From contig NZ_JAATOO010000005.1 of assembly GCF_011806575.1 (NCBI RefSeq), positions 159,699 through 223,698 of the forward strand: a DNA stretch of 64,000 nucleotides. Direction: 5' to 3'. The notes under the pieces were generated by a model. It was not told the origin of the DNA and made no database searches. It saw only the letters and a list, made by a program, of their open reading frames with translations. Below are positions 1-9,953 of this stretch, in pieces. The position numbers and the translations under genes were made by a program. Source of the stretch: Vibrio hepatarius (GTDB lineage: Bacteria > Pseudomonadota > Gammaproteobacteria > Enterobacterales > Vibrionaceae). Position 1 is the first letter of the stretch; each line of letters begins with the position of its first letter.

Positions 1-19
1 GTGCGTTTAGGAAACAAGT

Positions 20-1873
20 ATGTTTAAGAAATTTGAGGGATTTACTAAACCCTTCCCCGATGAAGAACCCACGCAGCCGCCAAGTGGCATTTTGGCCTTC
101 TGTCGTTATTACACACGTGGGTTTGAAATTCCGCTGATCATCATGTCAATCATGTCGACCATCGTAGCGGTTGTCGAAGTCTCACTGTTTGGCGCAATGG
201 GTAACTTGGTTGACTGGCTCTCCACCAGCAATCCGGAAACCTTCTGGCAAGAAAACAGCAGCCAACTGATCTTTTACGGCGTGCTGCTTGTGATCGTGAT
301 GCCGATTTTGGTGGTGGGATATTCGTTGCTGATCCACCAAACTCTGCTTGGCAACTACCCGATGTCTATCCGCTGGCTTGCGCACCGCTATTTGCTTAAG
401 CAGAGCATTAACTTTTATCAGGATGACTTTGCAGGCCGCGTCGCGACGAAAGTGATGCAAACCTCGCTCGCGGTTCGAGAAACAGTAATGAAAACCATGG
501 ACGTGTTCGTCTATGTCTCAGTCTATTTCACTTCGATGGTGGTGTTGCTGGCGCAAGCTGACATCCGCTTGATGATCCCGATGCTTATTTGGCTAACTTG
601 CTACGTCAGCATCCAGATCTACTTTGTCCCTAAGTTAAAGCGTGTGGCCTCTGAGCAAGCAGACGCCCGTTCTACCATGACCGGACGCATCGTTGATAGT
701 TACACCAATATCGCAACGGTGAAGTTGTTCTCGCACAGCAAACGTGAAACCGATTACGCAGAAAAAGGCATGCGCGGCTTTCTTGATACGGTCTACCGCC
801 AAATGCGTTTGGTTACAGGCTTTGACGTTGCGGTTGAAATCACCAACTACATTTTGGTGTTCTCAATTGGCGCATTGTCCGTCTACCTGTGGATGGATAA
901 CTCAATCAGCGTAGGTGCGATTGCCATCGCTATTGCACTGGCACTGCGTATCAATGGTATGTCGATGTGGATCATGTGGGAAGTCGGCGCGCTGTTTGAA
1001 AACATGGGGACCGTGGTTGATGGGATGAAAACGCTCGCAAAACCGGTGGATATCCAAGACAAACCTGGCGCGAAAGACCTCGTGGTGCGTGAAGGTGGTA
1101 TCGAGTTCGATAATGTTAGCTTCCACTACGGCGACAAAACCAAAGGCGTGATCAGCAACCTAAACCTAAACATCAAACCCGGTGAGAAAGTCGGCTTGGT
1201 TGGTCGCTCTGGCGCGGGTAAATCCACCTTGGTTAACTTGTTGTTGCGCTTCCACGACGTAGAAGACGGCAAGATTAAGATTGATGGCCAAGTGATCTCT
1301 GACGTCACACAAGACTCGCTACGGGCGAAAATTGGTATGGTGACGCAAGATACTTCGCTGCTACACCGTTCAATTCGCGACAACATTCTTTACGGCAATC
1401 CAGACGCTACAGAGGAAGATTTGCTGCGCGCGACCAAACAGGCGCACGCCCATGAGTTTATCGAAACTCTCAGCGACCCATTCGGCAATACAGGTTACGA
1501 CGCGCAAGTTGGTGAACGCGGGGTGAAACTCTCGGGTGGTCAGCGTCAGCGTATCGCGATCTCTCGTGTGCTCCTTAAAGATGCGCCGTTACTGATTTTG
1601 GATGAGGCCACCTCAGCATTAGATTCGGAAGTCGAAGCGGCCATTCAGGAAAGCTTAAACGAGTTGATGCAAGGCAAGACGGTCATCGCAATTGCGCATC
1701 GCTTGTCGACTATCGCCGCGATGGATCGCTTGATCGTGCTAGACAAAGGTGAAGTGGTTGAACAAGGCACTCACCAAGAACTTGTCCAAAGCAACGGCAT
1801 CTACGCACAATTGTGGGCGCACCAGACCGGGGGGTTTATTGGCGATCAAGAAGACGCAAAACAAAGAGCCTAA
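20..1873 (+). CDS. ABC transporter, fused permease and ATPase (MsbA/exporter type)
   Basis: 617 aa half-transporter. The N-terminal half (about residues 30-330) is strongly hydrophobic with several membrane segments, and the C-terminal half is a nucleotide-binding domain. Visible motifs are Walker A (GRSGAGKST, near residue 395), the LSGGQ signature (near 504), Walker B followed by LLILDEATSALD, and the switch histidine in AIAHRLSTI. This TMD-NBD order is that of type-IV exporters, which work as homo- or heterodimers in the inner membrane; substrate cannot be read from sequence. The ATG follows AGGAAACAAGT, a usable ribosome binding site. The gene stands alone before a bidirectional terminator. 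Only 19 bases precede it, so its upstream partner, if any, is outside the window. Confidence 0.9.
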   Translation: MFKKFEGFTKPFPDEEPTQPPSGILAFCRYYTRGFEIPLIIMSIMSTIVAVVEVSLFGAMGNLVDWLSTSNPETFWQENSSQLIFYGVLLVIVMPILVVGYSLLIHQTLLGNYPMSIRWLAHRYLLKQSINFYQDDFAGRVATKVMQTSLAVRETVMKTMDVFVYVSVYFTSMVVLLAQADIRLMIPMLIWLTCYVSIQIYFVPKLKRVASEQADARSTMTGRIVDSYTNIATVKLFSHSKRETDYAEKGMRGFLDTVYRQMRLVTGFDVAVEITNYILVFSIGALSVYLWMDNSISVGAIAIAIALALRINGMSMWIMWEVGALFENMGTVVDGMKTLAKPVDIQDKPGAKDLVVREGGIEFDNVSFHYGDKTKGVISNLNLNIKPGEKVGLVGRSGAGKSTLVNLLLRFHDVEDGKIKIDGQVISDVTQDSLRAKIGMVTQDTSLLHRSIRDNILYGNPDATEEDLLRATKQAHAHEFIETLSDPFGNTGYDAQVGERGVKLSGGQRQRIAISRVLLKDAPLLILDEATSALDSEVEAAIQESLNELMQGKTVIAIAHRLSTIAAMDRLIVLDKGEVVEQGTHQELVQSNGIYAQLWAHQTGGFIGDQEDAKQRA

Positions 1874-1888
1874 CTTTAGCCCTTTAAA

Positions 1889-1915
1889 AGCCAGTCATAA
1901 GTTGACTGGCTTTTT
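1889..1915. terminator. Bidirectional intrinsic terminator
   Basis: AGCCAGTCA (1889-1897), loop TAAGT, TGACTGGCT (1903-1911), then T-rich on the plus side and A-rich upstream. It sits between the convergent ABC exporter and HD-GYP genes and overlaps the stop codon of the latter, so it can serve both. Confidence 0.85.
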
Positions 1916-3031
1916 CATCTCAATAAAACAATCGGGGGATTCATCACCAAATTCTTCAGCGATCTTAATAAACTTTTGTTCTTGTTCAATAAATGCTCCA
2001 ATAACTTCAGGGTCAAAATGCTGACCTTCACCCGCCATAATAATTTGCTTAGCGTCTTCATGCGTCATGGGATCTTTATATACCCTGCGACATCTCAACG
2101 CATCATAAACATCTGCCAACGCCATCAACCTTGCGCTCAATGGAATTGCATCACCATTATAACCATTAGGGTAACCTGAACCATTCCACTTCTCATGGTG
2201 ACTATAGGCGATTTCCTTGGCGACGGTAATTAGCTCATTCTCTGCACCAGAAAGCTTCTCTGCTTTCTCCAACGCGAGTAAACCGAGAGTCGTATGCCTT
2301 TTCATGATTTCAAATTCTTCGTCGGTTAACTTGCCTGGTTTGAGTAAGATCGAGTCGACTATGCCAACTTTACCAATGTCGTGAAGCGGCGCAGCCTTAA
2401 AATACGTATCGATCATTTTTGGTGTCAGGAAGTCGCTGTAACGAGGTTTTTCAGCCAACTTTTCAGCCAAGAGTTTGACATAATGTTGAGTGCGCAAAAT
2501 ATGGTTGCCGGTTTCCGGGTCACGAGTTTCCGCCAAACTAGCGAGCGCAAACACCACCGCATCCTGCATTCTATCTAACTCAGAAGAGCGTTTTACTACC
2601 TGTTTCTCAAGGTAACCATTTTGATTGAGTAAGATATCTTTTGAACGTTTATTTTGCAGATGGGTTTTAACTCGCGAGCGCAGTAACGGAATACTCACGG
2701 GCTTATGTATGTAATCCGCGGCACCTAATTCAAAGCCTAGCTTCTCATCTTCTGGTGAGTTTTTTCCTGTCAGGAATACAACTGGAATATTACACGTATC
2801 ACGGTCGGCTCTTACAGTTCGGATCACATCATACCCAGTCATATCAGGCATCACGATATCCAGCAAAATTAGATCGACATCAAACTGTTTCAGTATGCAC
2901 AGTGCCATTTCACCACTTTTGGCCGCTTTTACATGGTAAAGATTTTTCAACCCTTGTGCCATAAAAGCGAGATTATCCGCAGAATCATCAACTATCAGTA
3001 CAGTGCAATCACGTAAGTTTCCTGTAGGCAT
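1895..3031 (-). CDS. Response regulator with HD-GYP output domain (predicted cyclic-di-GMP phosphodiesterase)
   Basis: 378 aa. Residues 8-125 form a receiver domain with acidic pocket (VDD) and the phospho-acceptor Asp58 in LILLDIVMPD; the conserved lysine is in YIHKPVS. A linker leads to an HD-GYP domain with HDIGKVGI (His217-Asp218) and HHEKWNGSGYP (GYP at 286-288), all intact, so an active phosphodiesterase is predicted. It is transcribed divergently from the large hybrid histidine kinase with 141 AT-rich bases between them, which makes that kinase the likely phospho-donor. In a cell this would lower cyclic-di-GMP in response to the kinase signal; the output (motility or biofilm) is inference. 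Confidence 0.92.
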   Translation of the reverse strand: MPTGNLRDCTVLIVDDSADNLAFMAQGLKNLYHVKAAKSGEMALCILKQFDVDLILLDIVMPDMTGYDVIRTVRADRDTCNIPVVFLTGKNSPEDEKLGFELGAADYIHKPVSIPLLRSRVKTHLQNKRSKDILLNQNGYLEKQVVKRSSELDRMQDAVVFALASLAETRDPETGNHILRTQHYVKLLAEKLAEKPRYSDFLTPKMIDTYFKAAPLHDIGKVGIVDSILLKPGKLTDEEFEIMKRHTTLGLLALEKAEKLSGAENELITVAKEIAYSHHEKWNGSGYPNGYNGDAIPLSARLMALADVYDALRCRRVYKDPMTHEDAKQIIMAGEGQHFDPEVIGAFIEQEQKFIKIAEEFGDESPDCFIEMKKPVNL

Positions 3032-3172
3032 AAAAATATCCCAAAAAAGTTTATCTAATGATGAAAGTATGACTAGAGTTATTAGTAACTATTTATCAGT
3101 AATTAATCTTTAATAACTATAGACAATTTATTTCTACATTTGTCAGTAATTACTCATGGAAGATAAACTTTA

Positions 3173-6100
3173 GTGCTATCAATACGAACGTTATTCAAAC
3201 TGCTGTTCCTCACCATGGGAATATGTGCTATTGCAATGTTCTTAGTGACGAACAAGGTCTCCGATCTGCGTATGCAAAGTCGCGCATACCAACATGACTT
3301 GCACAACTATTATCGGTTATCTCAAGAGCTCAAACAGAGCTCAGATCATTTAACCAAATTTGCACGAGCCTATGTAGTGACAAGCGACGATTACTGGGAA
3401 GAACTGTTTAACTTGGTACTGGCTATTCGCAATGGTGACATCCCTACCCCAAGCGGAAATGAATACGAGTACTGGGATTTAGTCGCAAATTCAGCGGCTC
3501 ATAAGCCGGATGTCAATCAACCTCAAGGGGTACCGCTGTTAGTTCGGCTCAGAGAGTCCGGTATTAGTGAAGCGGAGTTTCTTGAGCTTAAAGGAGCACT
3601 TACGCTCTCTGATGAACTAGTCGACATCGAACGCGAGGCATTTTTGGCCGTCAAAGGTATTACTAGGCAAGAAGACGGTACGGAAATAGACACAGGGGAG
3701 CCTAACCTAGCGTACGCACAAGCCCTTCTTTACAGCAAAAAATATTTTGCCGAAAAGGCAAAGATCATGAGTGCGATTGGTTCCGCACACCAAGCGATTG
3801 TTTTGCGGATTGAAAACGACATTGCTGATGTTGATGAACAAGCGGTGGTATATAAGCAGCTCTATTTGTTATTAATGGTGGTCTTGATTACATCAATTGT
3901 GCTCTCATTTACACTTCTATGGCATCTCTACATTAATCCACTGAGCACACTACTGAACAAAGTGGTCCACCAAGTTAGAGAGAAAGATTACGCCTTCACC
4001 ATTACCCAAAAAGCCTACGCTGAGCTACAGCATTTTATCGATAGTCTCAATGTGGTTTTTCACCATATCACCGAACAACTAAAGCAAAACACTCTATTTA
4101 AAGATTTCAATATTGTACTTAGAACGAGTCAATCAACACTCAACTTATGTCAGGAAGTCACCCAGTTCCTGCTACACCAGTTCCCGGTTCAACAGATTGG
4201 ACTGTCACTGTACCGAGAGAATCAGTTGGTACGCATAGCTGGTGCTGGCCACACAGGCAACCAAACACAGCACATTTCCGATGCCTGCTCGACCGAGCTA
4301 AGTGTCCTGCTCTCAGGGAAACCCTATTGTATGAAATCACTCGCTGGCAAATATACTATGCCAATCAATGGTGGAACCCTTGAGCTTAATGAGCTTTATT
4401 ACTTCCCTCTTTGTGTTAATGATCAGCCTATTGCACTGCTAGAAGTCGGTACCATTAGTGGCTTAACTGACACACATTACCAATGGTTGAGCCAGATGCT
4501 TGATGATTTAGCCGTCAGTATTCAGCTTAGCCAAAACGTTGAATTGCAAAGAAAAGCAGAGCAAAAAGTGTTGGAGCAATCTCAGCTAAACCAAGAGATC
4601 TTAAATGCGACTCCCAACCCTATGTATTGCCTATCACCACAGGGTAAATACCTAACGGTTAACGCTAAATTCAGTGAGCTGTGTGGCATAGCGATAGAAG
4701 ATATTATCGGTAAAACACCACAAGATGTTTTTAGCCAGCAACCGGCATCGCAGTGCTTTACCGATGTTCACCAGCAGCTTAGCCGTCAAAAAGGCTCCAA
4801 GAATTACGAACTTTCACTGCTTGATGAGAATCAGCAAGAACGCGATATGTTAGTGTGTGAAGCGTCGTTCAATAACAGTCAAGGCGTGGTATCGGGCATT
4901 GTCGGAATCCTGTTGGACTTAACAGAGCGTAAACAGATGGAAACCGAATTACGTGATGCAAAAGATACCGCAGATGCGATGAGCCGCGCCAAAGGTGAAT
5001 TTTTGGCTAATATGAGTCACGAGATTCGTACACCAATGAACGGCATATTGGGTATGGTGCATTTAGCGCTCAATACCGAACTCGACCCAGCACAACACAA
5101 ATATTTAACCCGCATCAATGAGTCAGCCAAAAACCTACTTGGCATCATCAATGATATCCTCGATTTTTCAAAAATTGAGGCAGGCAAACTCAGCGTTGAA
5201 GAGATAGATTTTTGTTTAGATGAAGTGTTTGACAACCTCACCAACATCATTTCATTTAAGGCACAAGAGAAAAAAATCGAATTTCTTTTTGATATCGACC
5301 CACAGGTTCCGATCAATCTCATTGGCGACCCACTTCGCGTTGGTCAAGTACTCGTCAATTTGTGTGGCAATGCTATCAAGTTTACTGAGCAGGGAGAAAT
5401 ACTTGTTTCAGTGACTCCAGAGTTACTTACTGAGCGTGAAGTCGTACTCCACTTCGCGGTTAAAGATACGGGTATTGGGATTGACAAAGAAAAAGTGGCT
5501 CACTTGTTTGATGCCTTTTCTCAAGCAGACAGCAGTGTCACACGCGAGTATGGCGGTACAGGGCTTGGTTTAAGTATCAGCAAACAGCTGGTCGAATTGA
5601 TGGGTGGCCAACTTAGCGTTAGTAGTACACCCGGGGTCGGCTCAACCTTTTCATTCACCATCATATTTGGCCTGCAAGAGGCTAAAATGCGCGATATTGC
5701 CAAACCCGTTTCCGGGCTGGCGGGTAAACGTGCGTTGGTGGTCGATGATAACGACTCAGCACGCAATATCTTAGTCACACTGCTTAACGCGATGCACTTT
5801 GACGCCAAAGCGGTCAGCAATGGTTTCGAAGCACTCGATGAAATACGCCAACATCAGTTTGACATGTTGTTTGTTGACTGGAATATGCCGGGATTGAACG
5901 GCGTCGAAATGTTACAAACCGCCCAAAAAGAACGTTTGTTGGAGCAATCAAAATGCTTCTTAGTCACCGCTTACGGACGTGAAATTTCCCTCGACCAAAC
6001 CATCTCTAAAGTCATTGATTCTCTGATCGTTAAACCCGTCAATCCCTCCAATCTCCTCGATGCGATTATGAACAGTTTTGGGATTGAACAAGTCGCACAC

Positions 6101-7147
6101 ATTCAGAAATCAAAACAATTGGAAAAACCCGTATTCGCACAACAAACCATACTGTTAGTTGAGGATAATAAGATCAACCAAGAAGTGGCGCTCGGATTGC
6201 TCCATGGCACCAACCTTACCGTCCTCACCGCCGAAAATGGCCAGCAAGCGATTGATATGCTTAAACAGCACTCTATCGATCTGATATTGATGGACATGCA
6301 AATGCCAGTACTGGATGGAGTGTCAGCGACCGAGCAAATAAGACGCGACCCGAAATGGGAGAAGCTCCCCATCATCGCAATGACTGCCAATGCAATGCAA
6401 AGTGACGTGAAACGCTGTTTAGATGCTGGTATGAATGCCCATCTAGCCAAACCTATTAACGTACATAATCTTTATGAGGCGCTACACCAATATTTACGCC
6501 CAGAAGATAATAATTTAGATCTAACAACCCTCTCTGCCGACCAGAGTTCAGCAAATTTATCCGATCTCCCCACCTTGTCAGGCATCAACGTAGAACAAGC
6601 CATCTTCAACACTGGCGGTGATAAAGAGAGTTACTTAGCTATATTGATGCGTTTCTTAGAGACGCAACACCAAGAGCTCCCGATGTTTAAAGAAGTGATC
6701 ATTAAGGAAGATTGGAAGATGGCCGCCAGTATGGCGCATACCCTCAAAGGTTCTTCAGCAAATTTGGGCGTCGAGTTACTTTCTCAGCTTGCCGCTAAAA
6801 TGGAAGAAAGTATTGAAGACAAGAGCCAAATGGCGTTGGAAGAACTAGAGATATGTCAGTCTATGATTGATAAGTTACGCACCCAGTTGAAACAATGGCA
6901 ATCAAATCAACATCAAAATAGTGCTTCAGAAGACAAGACCCAACCAGAACTTTACCAGCACGTAGTGGATCTCGTTGAAGCGTATGATGTTGAAGCTTTA
7001 TCTGTAATTAAAGAGACACAACATTTTAGCGAGTGGACTGAAGATCAAAAACAACAGTTAATCGATGCAATCGAAGGATTTGAATTTGAGTTGGCTAAAG
7101 ACTTACTTGAGCAGTTCCCTAAGCCCAAAAATCAAACCACTCATTAA
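3173..7147 (+). CDS. Hybrid sensor histidine kinase, multi-receiver with Hpt domain
   Basis: 1324 aa with a GTG start at 3173; no strong Shine-Dalgarno is visible. Order: membrane segment (about 7-25), extracytoplasmic sensor of about 200 residues, second membrane segment (about 229-251), GAF-like region, PAS domain (about 475-590), HisKA with phospho-His616 in [12 protein letters not shown], HATPase with N-box and G-boxes (DTGIGI, GGTGLGL), receiver 1 (Asp902, VDWNMPG), receiver 2 (Asp1041, LMDMQMPV), and an Hpt domain with His1189 in AHTLKGSS, followed by about 100 unassigned residues. The complete His-Asp-His relay can hand phosphate to a separate regulator, and the divergent HD-GYP protein is the obvious candidate. 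The sensed signal is unknown. Confidence 0.93.
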   Translation: MLSIRTLFKLLFLTMGICAIAMFLVTNKVSDLRMQSRAYQHDLHNYYRLSQELKQSSDHLTKFARAYVVTSDDYWEELFNLVLAIRNGDIPTPSGNEYEYWDLVANSAAHKPDVNQPQGVPLLVRLRESGISEAEFLELKGALTLSDELVDIEREAFLAVKGITRQEDGTEIDTGEPNLAYAQALLYSKKYFAEKAKIMSAIGSAHQAIVLRIENDIADVDEQAVVYKQLYLLLMVVLITSIVLSFTLLWHLYINPLSTLLNKVVHQVREKDYAFTITQKAYAELQHFIDSLNVVFHHITEQLKQNTLFKDFNIVLRTSQSTLNLCQEVTQFLLHQFPVQQIGLSLYRENQLVRIAGAGHTGNQTQHISDACSTELSVLLSGKPYCMKSLAGKYTMPINGGTLELNELYYFPLCVNDQPIALLEVGTISGLTDTHYQWLSQMLDDLAVSIQLSQNVELQRKAEQKVLEQSQLNQEILNATPNPMYCLSPQGKYLTVNAKFSELCGIAIEDIIGKTPQDVFSQQPASQCFTDVHQQLSRQKGSKNYELSLLDENQQERDMLVCEASFNNSQGVVSGIVGILLDLTERKQMETELRDAKDTADAMSRAKGEFLANMSHEIRTPMNGILGMVHLALNTELDPAQHKYLTRINESAKNLLGIINDILDFSKIEAGKLSVEEIDFCLDEVFDNLTNIISFKAQEKKIEFLFDIDPQVPINLIGDPLRVGQVLVNLCGNAIKFTEQGEILVSVTPELLTEREVVLHFAVKDTGIGIDKEKVAHLFDAFSQADSSVTREYGGTGLGLSISKQLVELMGGQLSVSSTPGVGSTFSFTIIFGLQEAKMRDIAKPVSGLAGKRALVVDDNDSARNILVTLLNAMHFDAKAVSNGFEALDEIRQHQFDMLFVDWNMPGLNGVEMLQTAQKERLLEQSKCFLVTAYGREISLDQTISKVIDSLIVKPVNPSNLLDAIMNSFGIEQVAHIQKSKQLEKPVFAQQTILLVEDNKINQEVALGLLHGTNLTVLTAENGQQAIDMLKQHSIDLILMDMQMPVLDGVSATEQIRRDPKWEKLPIIAMTANAMQSDVKRCLDAGMNAHLAKPINVHNLYEALHQYLRPEDNNLDLTTLSADQSSANLSDLPTLSGINVEQAIFNTGGDKESYLAILMRFLETQHQELPMFKEVIIKEDWKMAASMAHTLKGSSANLGVELLSQLAAKMEESIEDKSQMALEELEICQSMIDKLRTQLKQWQSNQHQNSASEDKTQPELYQHVVDLVEAYDVEALSVIKETQHFSEWTEDQKQQLIDAIEGFEFELAKDLLEQFPKPKNQTTH

Positions 7148-7230
7148 CGATAAGAGTCATTTACGTATTAGGGGCTAATACAATTAGAGCCGTTGTAACC
7201 AAGCTTAACCCACTACGTTACTAGACTAGG

Positions 7231-8061
7231 CTATCCCTTTACAAAATGTGACTGGTAGTATTTGGGTGTAACGGCAATGCGCTTTTTAAAGTGCTTTTGA
7301 AAGTGAGCTTGATCGGTGAATCCTAACTCGTACGCGACTTGTGCGATCTCCTGACCTGACTTGAGCATCACCTTGGCGCGTTTGATCTTTTCATCCATCA
7401 GATAAGCGTGCGGTGGTAAGCCATATTGGTGTTTGAATGCGCGTAGCAATTGATAGCGGCTCATTCCGGCTTCGTGTGAAAGCGCTTCTAGCTCGTGGTT
7501 AAGCGCGATTTGATCGAGTAATTTCTCTTTCACCCGCTTAATGGCACTTGATGGCGCAGAGGTCACTTTAGATGGTTCATCTCTCGCTAAAGACGCGTGG
7601 AGAAAATCATAAAAACGGCTTTGTACTTCCAGCAGGCTCGCATCGTTTTTTAACGCTGAAAACAACGACTGATATCGCTGCTTGATTTGGGTGTTGCACT
7701 CTAAATCCGCGTTAAACGGCGTGTAATCCAAACCGGTTTTGCCCGTCTCCGCACTGAGTACTTCTTGTTGCCAAATACCCATCTGCTCGGTATCAACAAA
7801 CAGCATATTGTAGGACCACAAACCTGCTTCTGGGTTACACGAATGAACATCTGCGGGGTTAATAGTGACGATATCCCCCATGCCGATTTGATGGGTACGG
7901 TTTCGGTTACGATACAAAGCGCGGCCTTGTTCGATAATGCCGAACGAAAACTCATCATGGGAGTGCGCGTTGTAACAAGCGCTGCTTTGGCTTGCAATTC
8001 GCATTTCTACCCAAGGCAGAACGGTACTGCATTTAAAGCTCGCGCTGGTGTCCTTTTTCAT
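7231..8061 (-). CDS. AraC-family transcriptional regulator
   Basis: 276 aa. The N-terminal part resembles an AraC cupin sensor domain (SHDEFSFGIIEQG, around residues 34-46), and the C-terminal 100 residues hold two helix-turn-helix motifs, ending in the family signature ELGFTDQAHFQKHFKKRIAVTP. The ATG follows GGAAGAGCTAACAAC. It lies 21 bases downstream of the LysE-type exporter on the same strand, so the two are probably co-transcribed. AraC/LysE pairs usually have the regulator controlling amino-acid export; the ligand is not deducible here. Confidence 0.88.
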   Translation of the reverse strand: MKKDTSASFKCSTVLPWVEMRIASQSSACYNAHSHDEFSFGIIEQGRALYRNRNRTHQIGMGDIVTINPADVHSCNPEAGLWSYNMLFVDTEQMGIWQQEVLSAETGKTGLDYTPFNADLECNTQIKQRYQSLFSALKNDASLLEVQSRFYDFLHASLARDEPSKVTSAPSSAIKRVKEKLLDQIALNHELEALSHEAGMSRYQLLRAFKHQYGLPPHAYLMDEKIKRAKVMLKSGQEIAQVAYELGFTDQAHFQKHFKKRIAVTPKYYQSHFVKG

Positions 8062-8082
8062 GTTGTTAGCTCTTCCCTGTTG

Positions 8083-8676
8083 CTAAAACCAGATCATACT
8101 AACAGACGCCAGTAAAGTGATCGCCATGACGCGATTAAAAGTACGCTGCTTACTTGGCGTTTCAAGAAATTTCGTGAACACTTGCCCGAGTATCGCCCAG
8201 CAGCCAACCCCTGCTAAACATGCAACCAGCGAAACCGCGGTAAACACCAACAGCGAGTGCTGTTGATCAAGCTGACCAATCACATACAGACTCACACCCG
8301 ACATCGCGACCAACCAAGCTTTTGGATTAAGCCATTGCGTGAACCAGCCGCTCCACCAGCCCGATCGCTCGTCGTGATTCATGGTGATGCGTTCAACGGG
8401 AGCAGAATAGATTTTGTAGGCGAGATAAGCGAGAAAAACACTGCCACAGACCTGCAACACAGCTTCCAATCTAGGTAGCCACTGCGCAAAACCATACAGT
8501 AACGAACCTGAAAAATAGACCACCAAGGCGTAGGACACCGACGCACCAAACACCAGTTTGCATGCTTCGGTTTTTCCTTGCTGTACCGCGGTTGAGATAG
8601 CAAGAATATTAACCGGACCGGGCGTCACCGCGCCCACAAAAGCAAAGCCTATCATCGCTACCAACACATTATCCAT
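8083..8676 (-). CDS. LysE/RhtB-family amino-acid exporter
   Basis: 197 aa when started at the ATG at 8676, which has a near-perfect ribosome binding site (AAGGAGGT, 4 bases away); a start 13 codons upstream is less likely. It is hydrophobic throughout with about six membrane segments, and the N-terminal GAVTPGPVNILAIS matches the LysE/RhtB signature (GxxxPGP). Members export amino acids or their derivatives by proton exchange. It is first in a two-gene unit with the AraC regulator. Substrate cannot be called. Confidence 0.88.
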   Translation of the reverse strand: MDNVLVAMIGFAFVGAVTPGPVNILAISTAVQQGKTEACKLVFGASVSYALVVYFSGSLLYGFAQWLPRLEAVLQVCGSVFLAYLAYKIYSAPVERITMNHDERSGWWSGWFTQWLNPKAWLVAMSGVSLYVIGQLDQQHSLLVFTAVSLVACLAGVGCWAILGQVFTKFLETPSKQRTFNRVMAITLLASVSMIWF

Positions 8677-8759
8677 CGTGACCTCCTTGTAACGGAATAA
8701 CGACAAGATAGCCAAGACTGGCGCAGAGTTATTGTATGAAATTGCAGGAGCGTAGATAG

Positions 8760-8784
8760 AAAAAAGCCACGCATGGAGCGTGGC
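8760..8784 (-). terminator. Intrinsic terminator after the pirin gene
   Basis: On the minus strand GCCACGC, loop TCCAT, GCGTGGC and then six T residues. It lies between the pirin gene and the LysE-family gene and terminates the former. Confidence 0.85.
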
Positions 8785-8855
8785 AAGTGCTAAATAAGGG
8801 TGGCAGTGGATGTGTCACCTTGTTGCACGTAAATAAGGTTCAAAACAAACCTTAA

Positions 8856-9704
8856 TTAATAGGTTTCAAACACACCTGAACTGTAGTCTTGGATGGTTTG
8901 TTCGATCTCTTTCATACTGTTCATCACGAAAGGACCGTAGTGAACAACAGGCTCATCAATCGGTTCACCGATAAAGATCAGCACACCGCTGTGCTCAAGT
9001 GCATTCAAGTCAACCAGCTCGCCTTTAGAGAGTAGTACCATCTTGCCTTGTTTGGCTTCGCTACCCGCAACCGTGATGCGACCTTGGTAAACATACAGCA
9101 TCATGTTGAACTGAGCAGGTGTTGCCAGCTCGAGTTGTTTACCCGATTCAGCGCGCCAATCGGCAACCGTTAGCGGTACACCAGTTTTATCTAGTGGGCC
9201 TTGCAGTGCTTGTCCGTTTGCGATCAAAGACCCCGCTAAAACACGCACCAACCCCGCTTGTTCAGTCTGGTTTTCCGTGATCATTTCCGGCTGAAAATCA
9301 AAGTACTGCGCAGGCTTCATTTTGTCGCGCGCAGGTTGATTAATCCAGATTTGGAAGCCGTGTAGATCGCCGTCTTCCATAATTGGCATTTCGCTGTGGA
9401 TCACGCCTCGTCCTGCCGCCATCCATTGCGCTCCGCCTGATTTTAGTTCACCGACGTTGCCCATATGGTCGCGATGTTGGAAATGTCCTTTCAACATGTA
9501 CGTCAGTGTTTCAATACCGCGGTGTGGATGCGGAGGAAAACCGCCCACGTAGTCGGCACGTCGATCAGACTTCAATTCATCAACCATCAAGAATGGCGAA
9601 AAACGGGAGTTATCGAATCCGGCGACTCGCTGAATCTTCACACCGTCACCATCAGAAGTGGCGTGCGCTCTGATTTTTTGTGCGATTTCACGATAGTTGC
9701 TCAT
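8856..9704 (-). CDS. Pirin-family cupin protein
   Basis: 282 aa. The start at 9704 has GGAGAAGAATT upstream; the frame extends 14 codons further without a better site. The N-terminal cupin carries the pirin metal-binding pattern: PPHPHRGIETLTY, HRDHMGN and GRGVIHSEMP supply three His and one Glu. A second cupin with the typical pirin ending (FIGEPIDEPVVHYGPFVMN) follows. Family members include quercetin 2,3-dioxygenases and redox-linked transcription co-factors, so the precise activity is open. It is monocistronic, with its own terminator. Confidence 0.9.
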   Translation of the reverse strand: MSNYREIAQKIRAHATSDGDGVKIQRVAGFDNSRFSPFLMVDELKSDRRADYVGGFPPHPHRGIETLTYMLKGHFQHRDHMGNVGELKSGGAQWMAAGRGVIHSEMPIMEDGDLHGFQIWINQPARDKMKPAQYFDFQPEMITENQTEQAGLVRVLAGSLIANGQALQGPLDKTGVPLTVADWRAESGKQLELATPAQFNMMLYVYQGRITVAGSEAKQGKMVLLSKGELVDLNALEHSGVLIFIGEPIDEPVVHYGPFVMNSMKEIEQTIQDYSSGVFETY

Positions 9705-9953
9705 AATTCTTCTCCGTCTGAGTGATGTGATAAGTCTATTACGCAAGTAGAAAGACTATGACTGGAGAGATTAGAGCCACTTGTTCGAAAAATTTGAATT
9801 AGTTTGGACTTGACGCACCGCAACCAAGGCACAAGAAAGGTAAATAGCGCGATACTCTCTAACCAGTAGAGGTTTTAAAACCAACAATTGGTAAAGGAAC
9901 GGCATCACGTTAAAATGCCCTCACCTTCTCTCAAGGACGTGATAATTACAACG

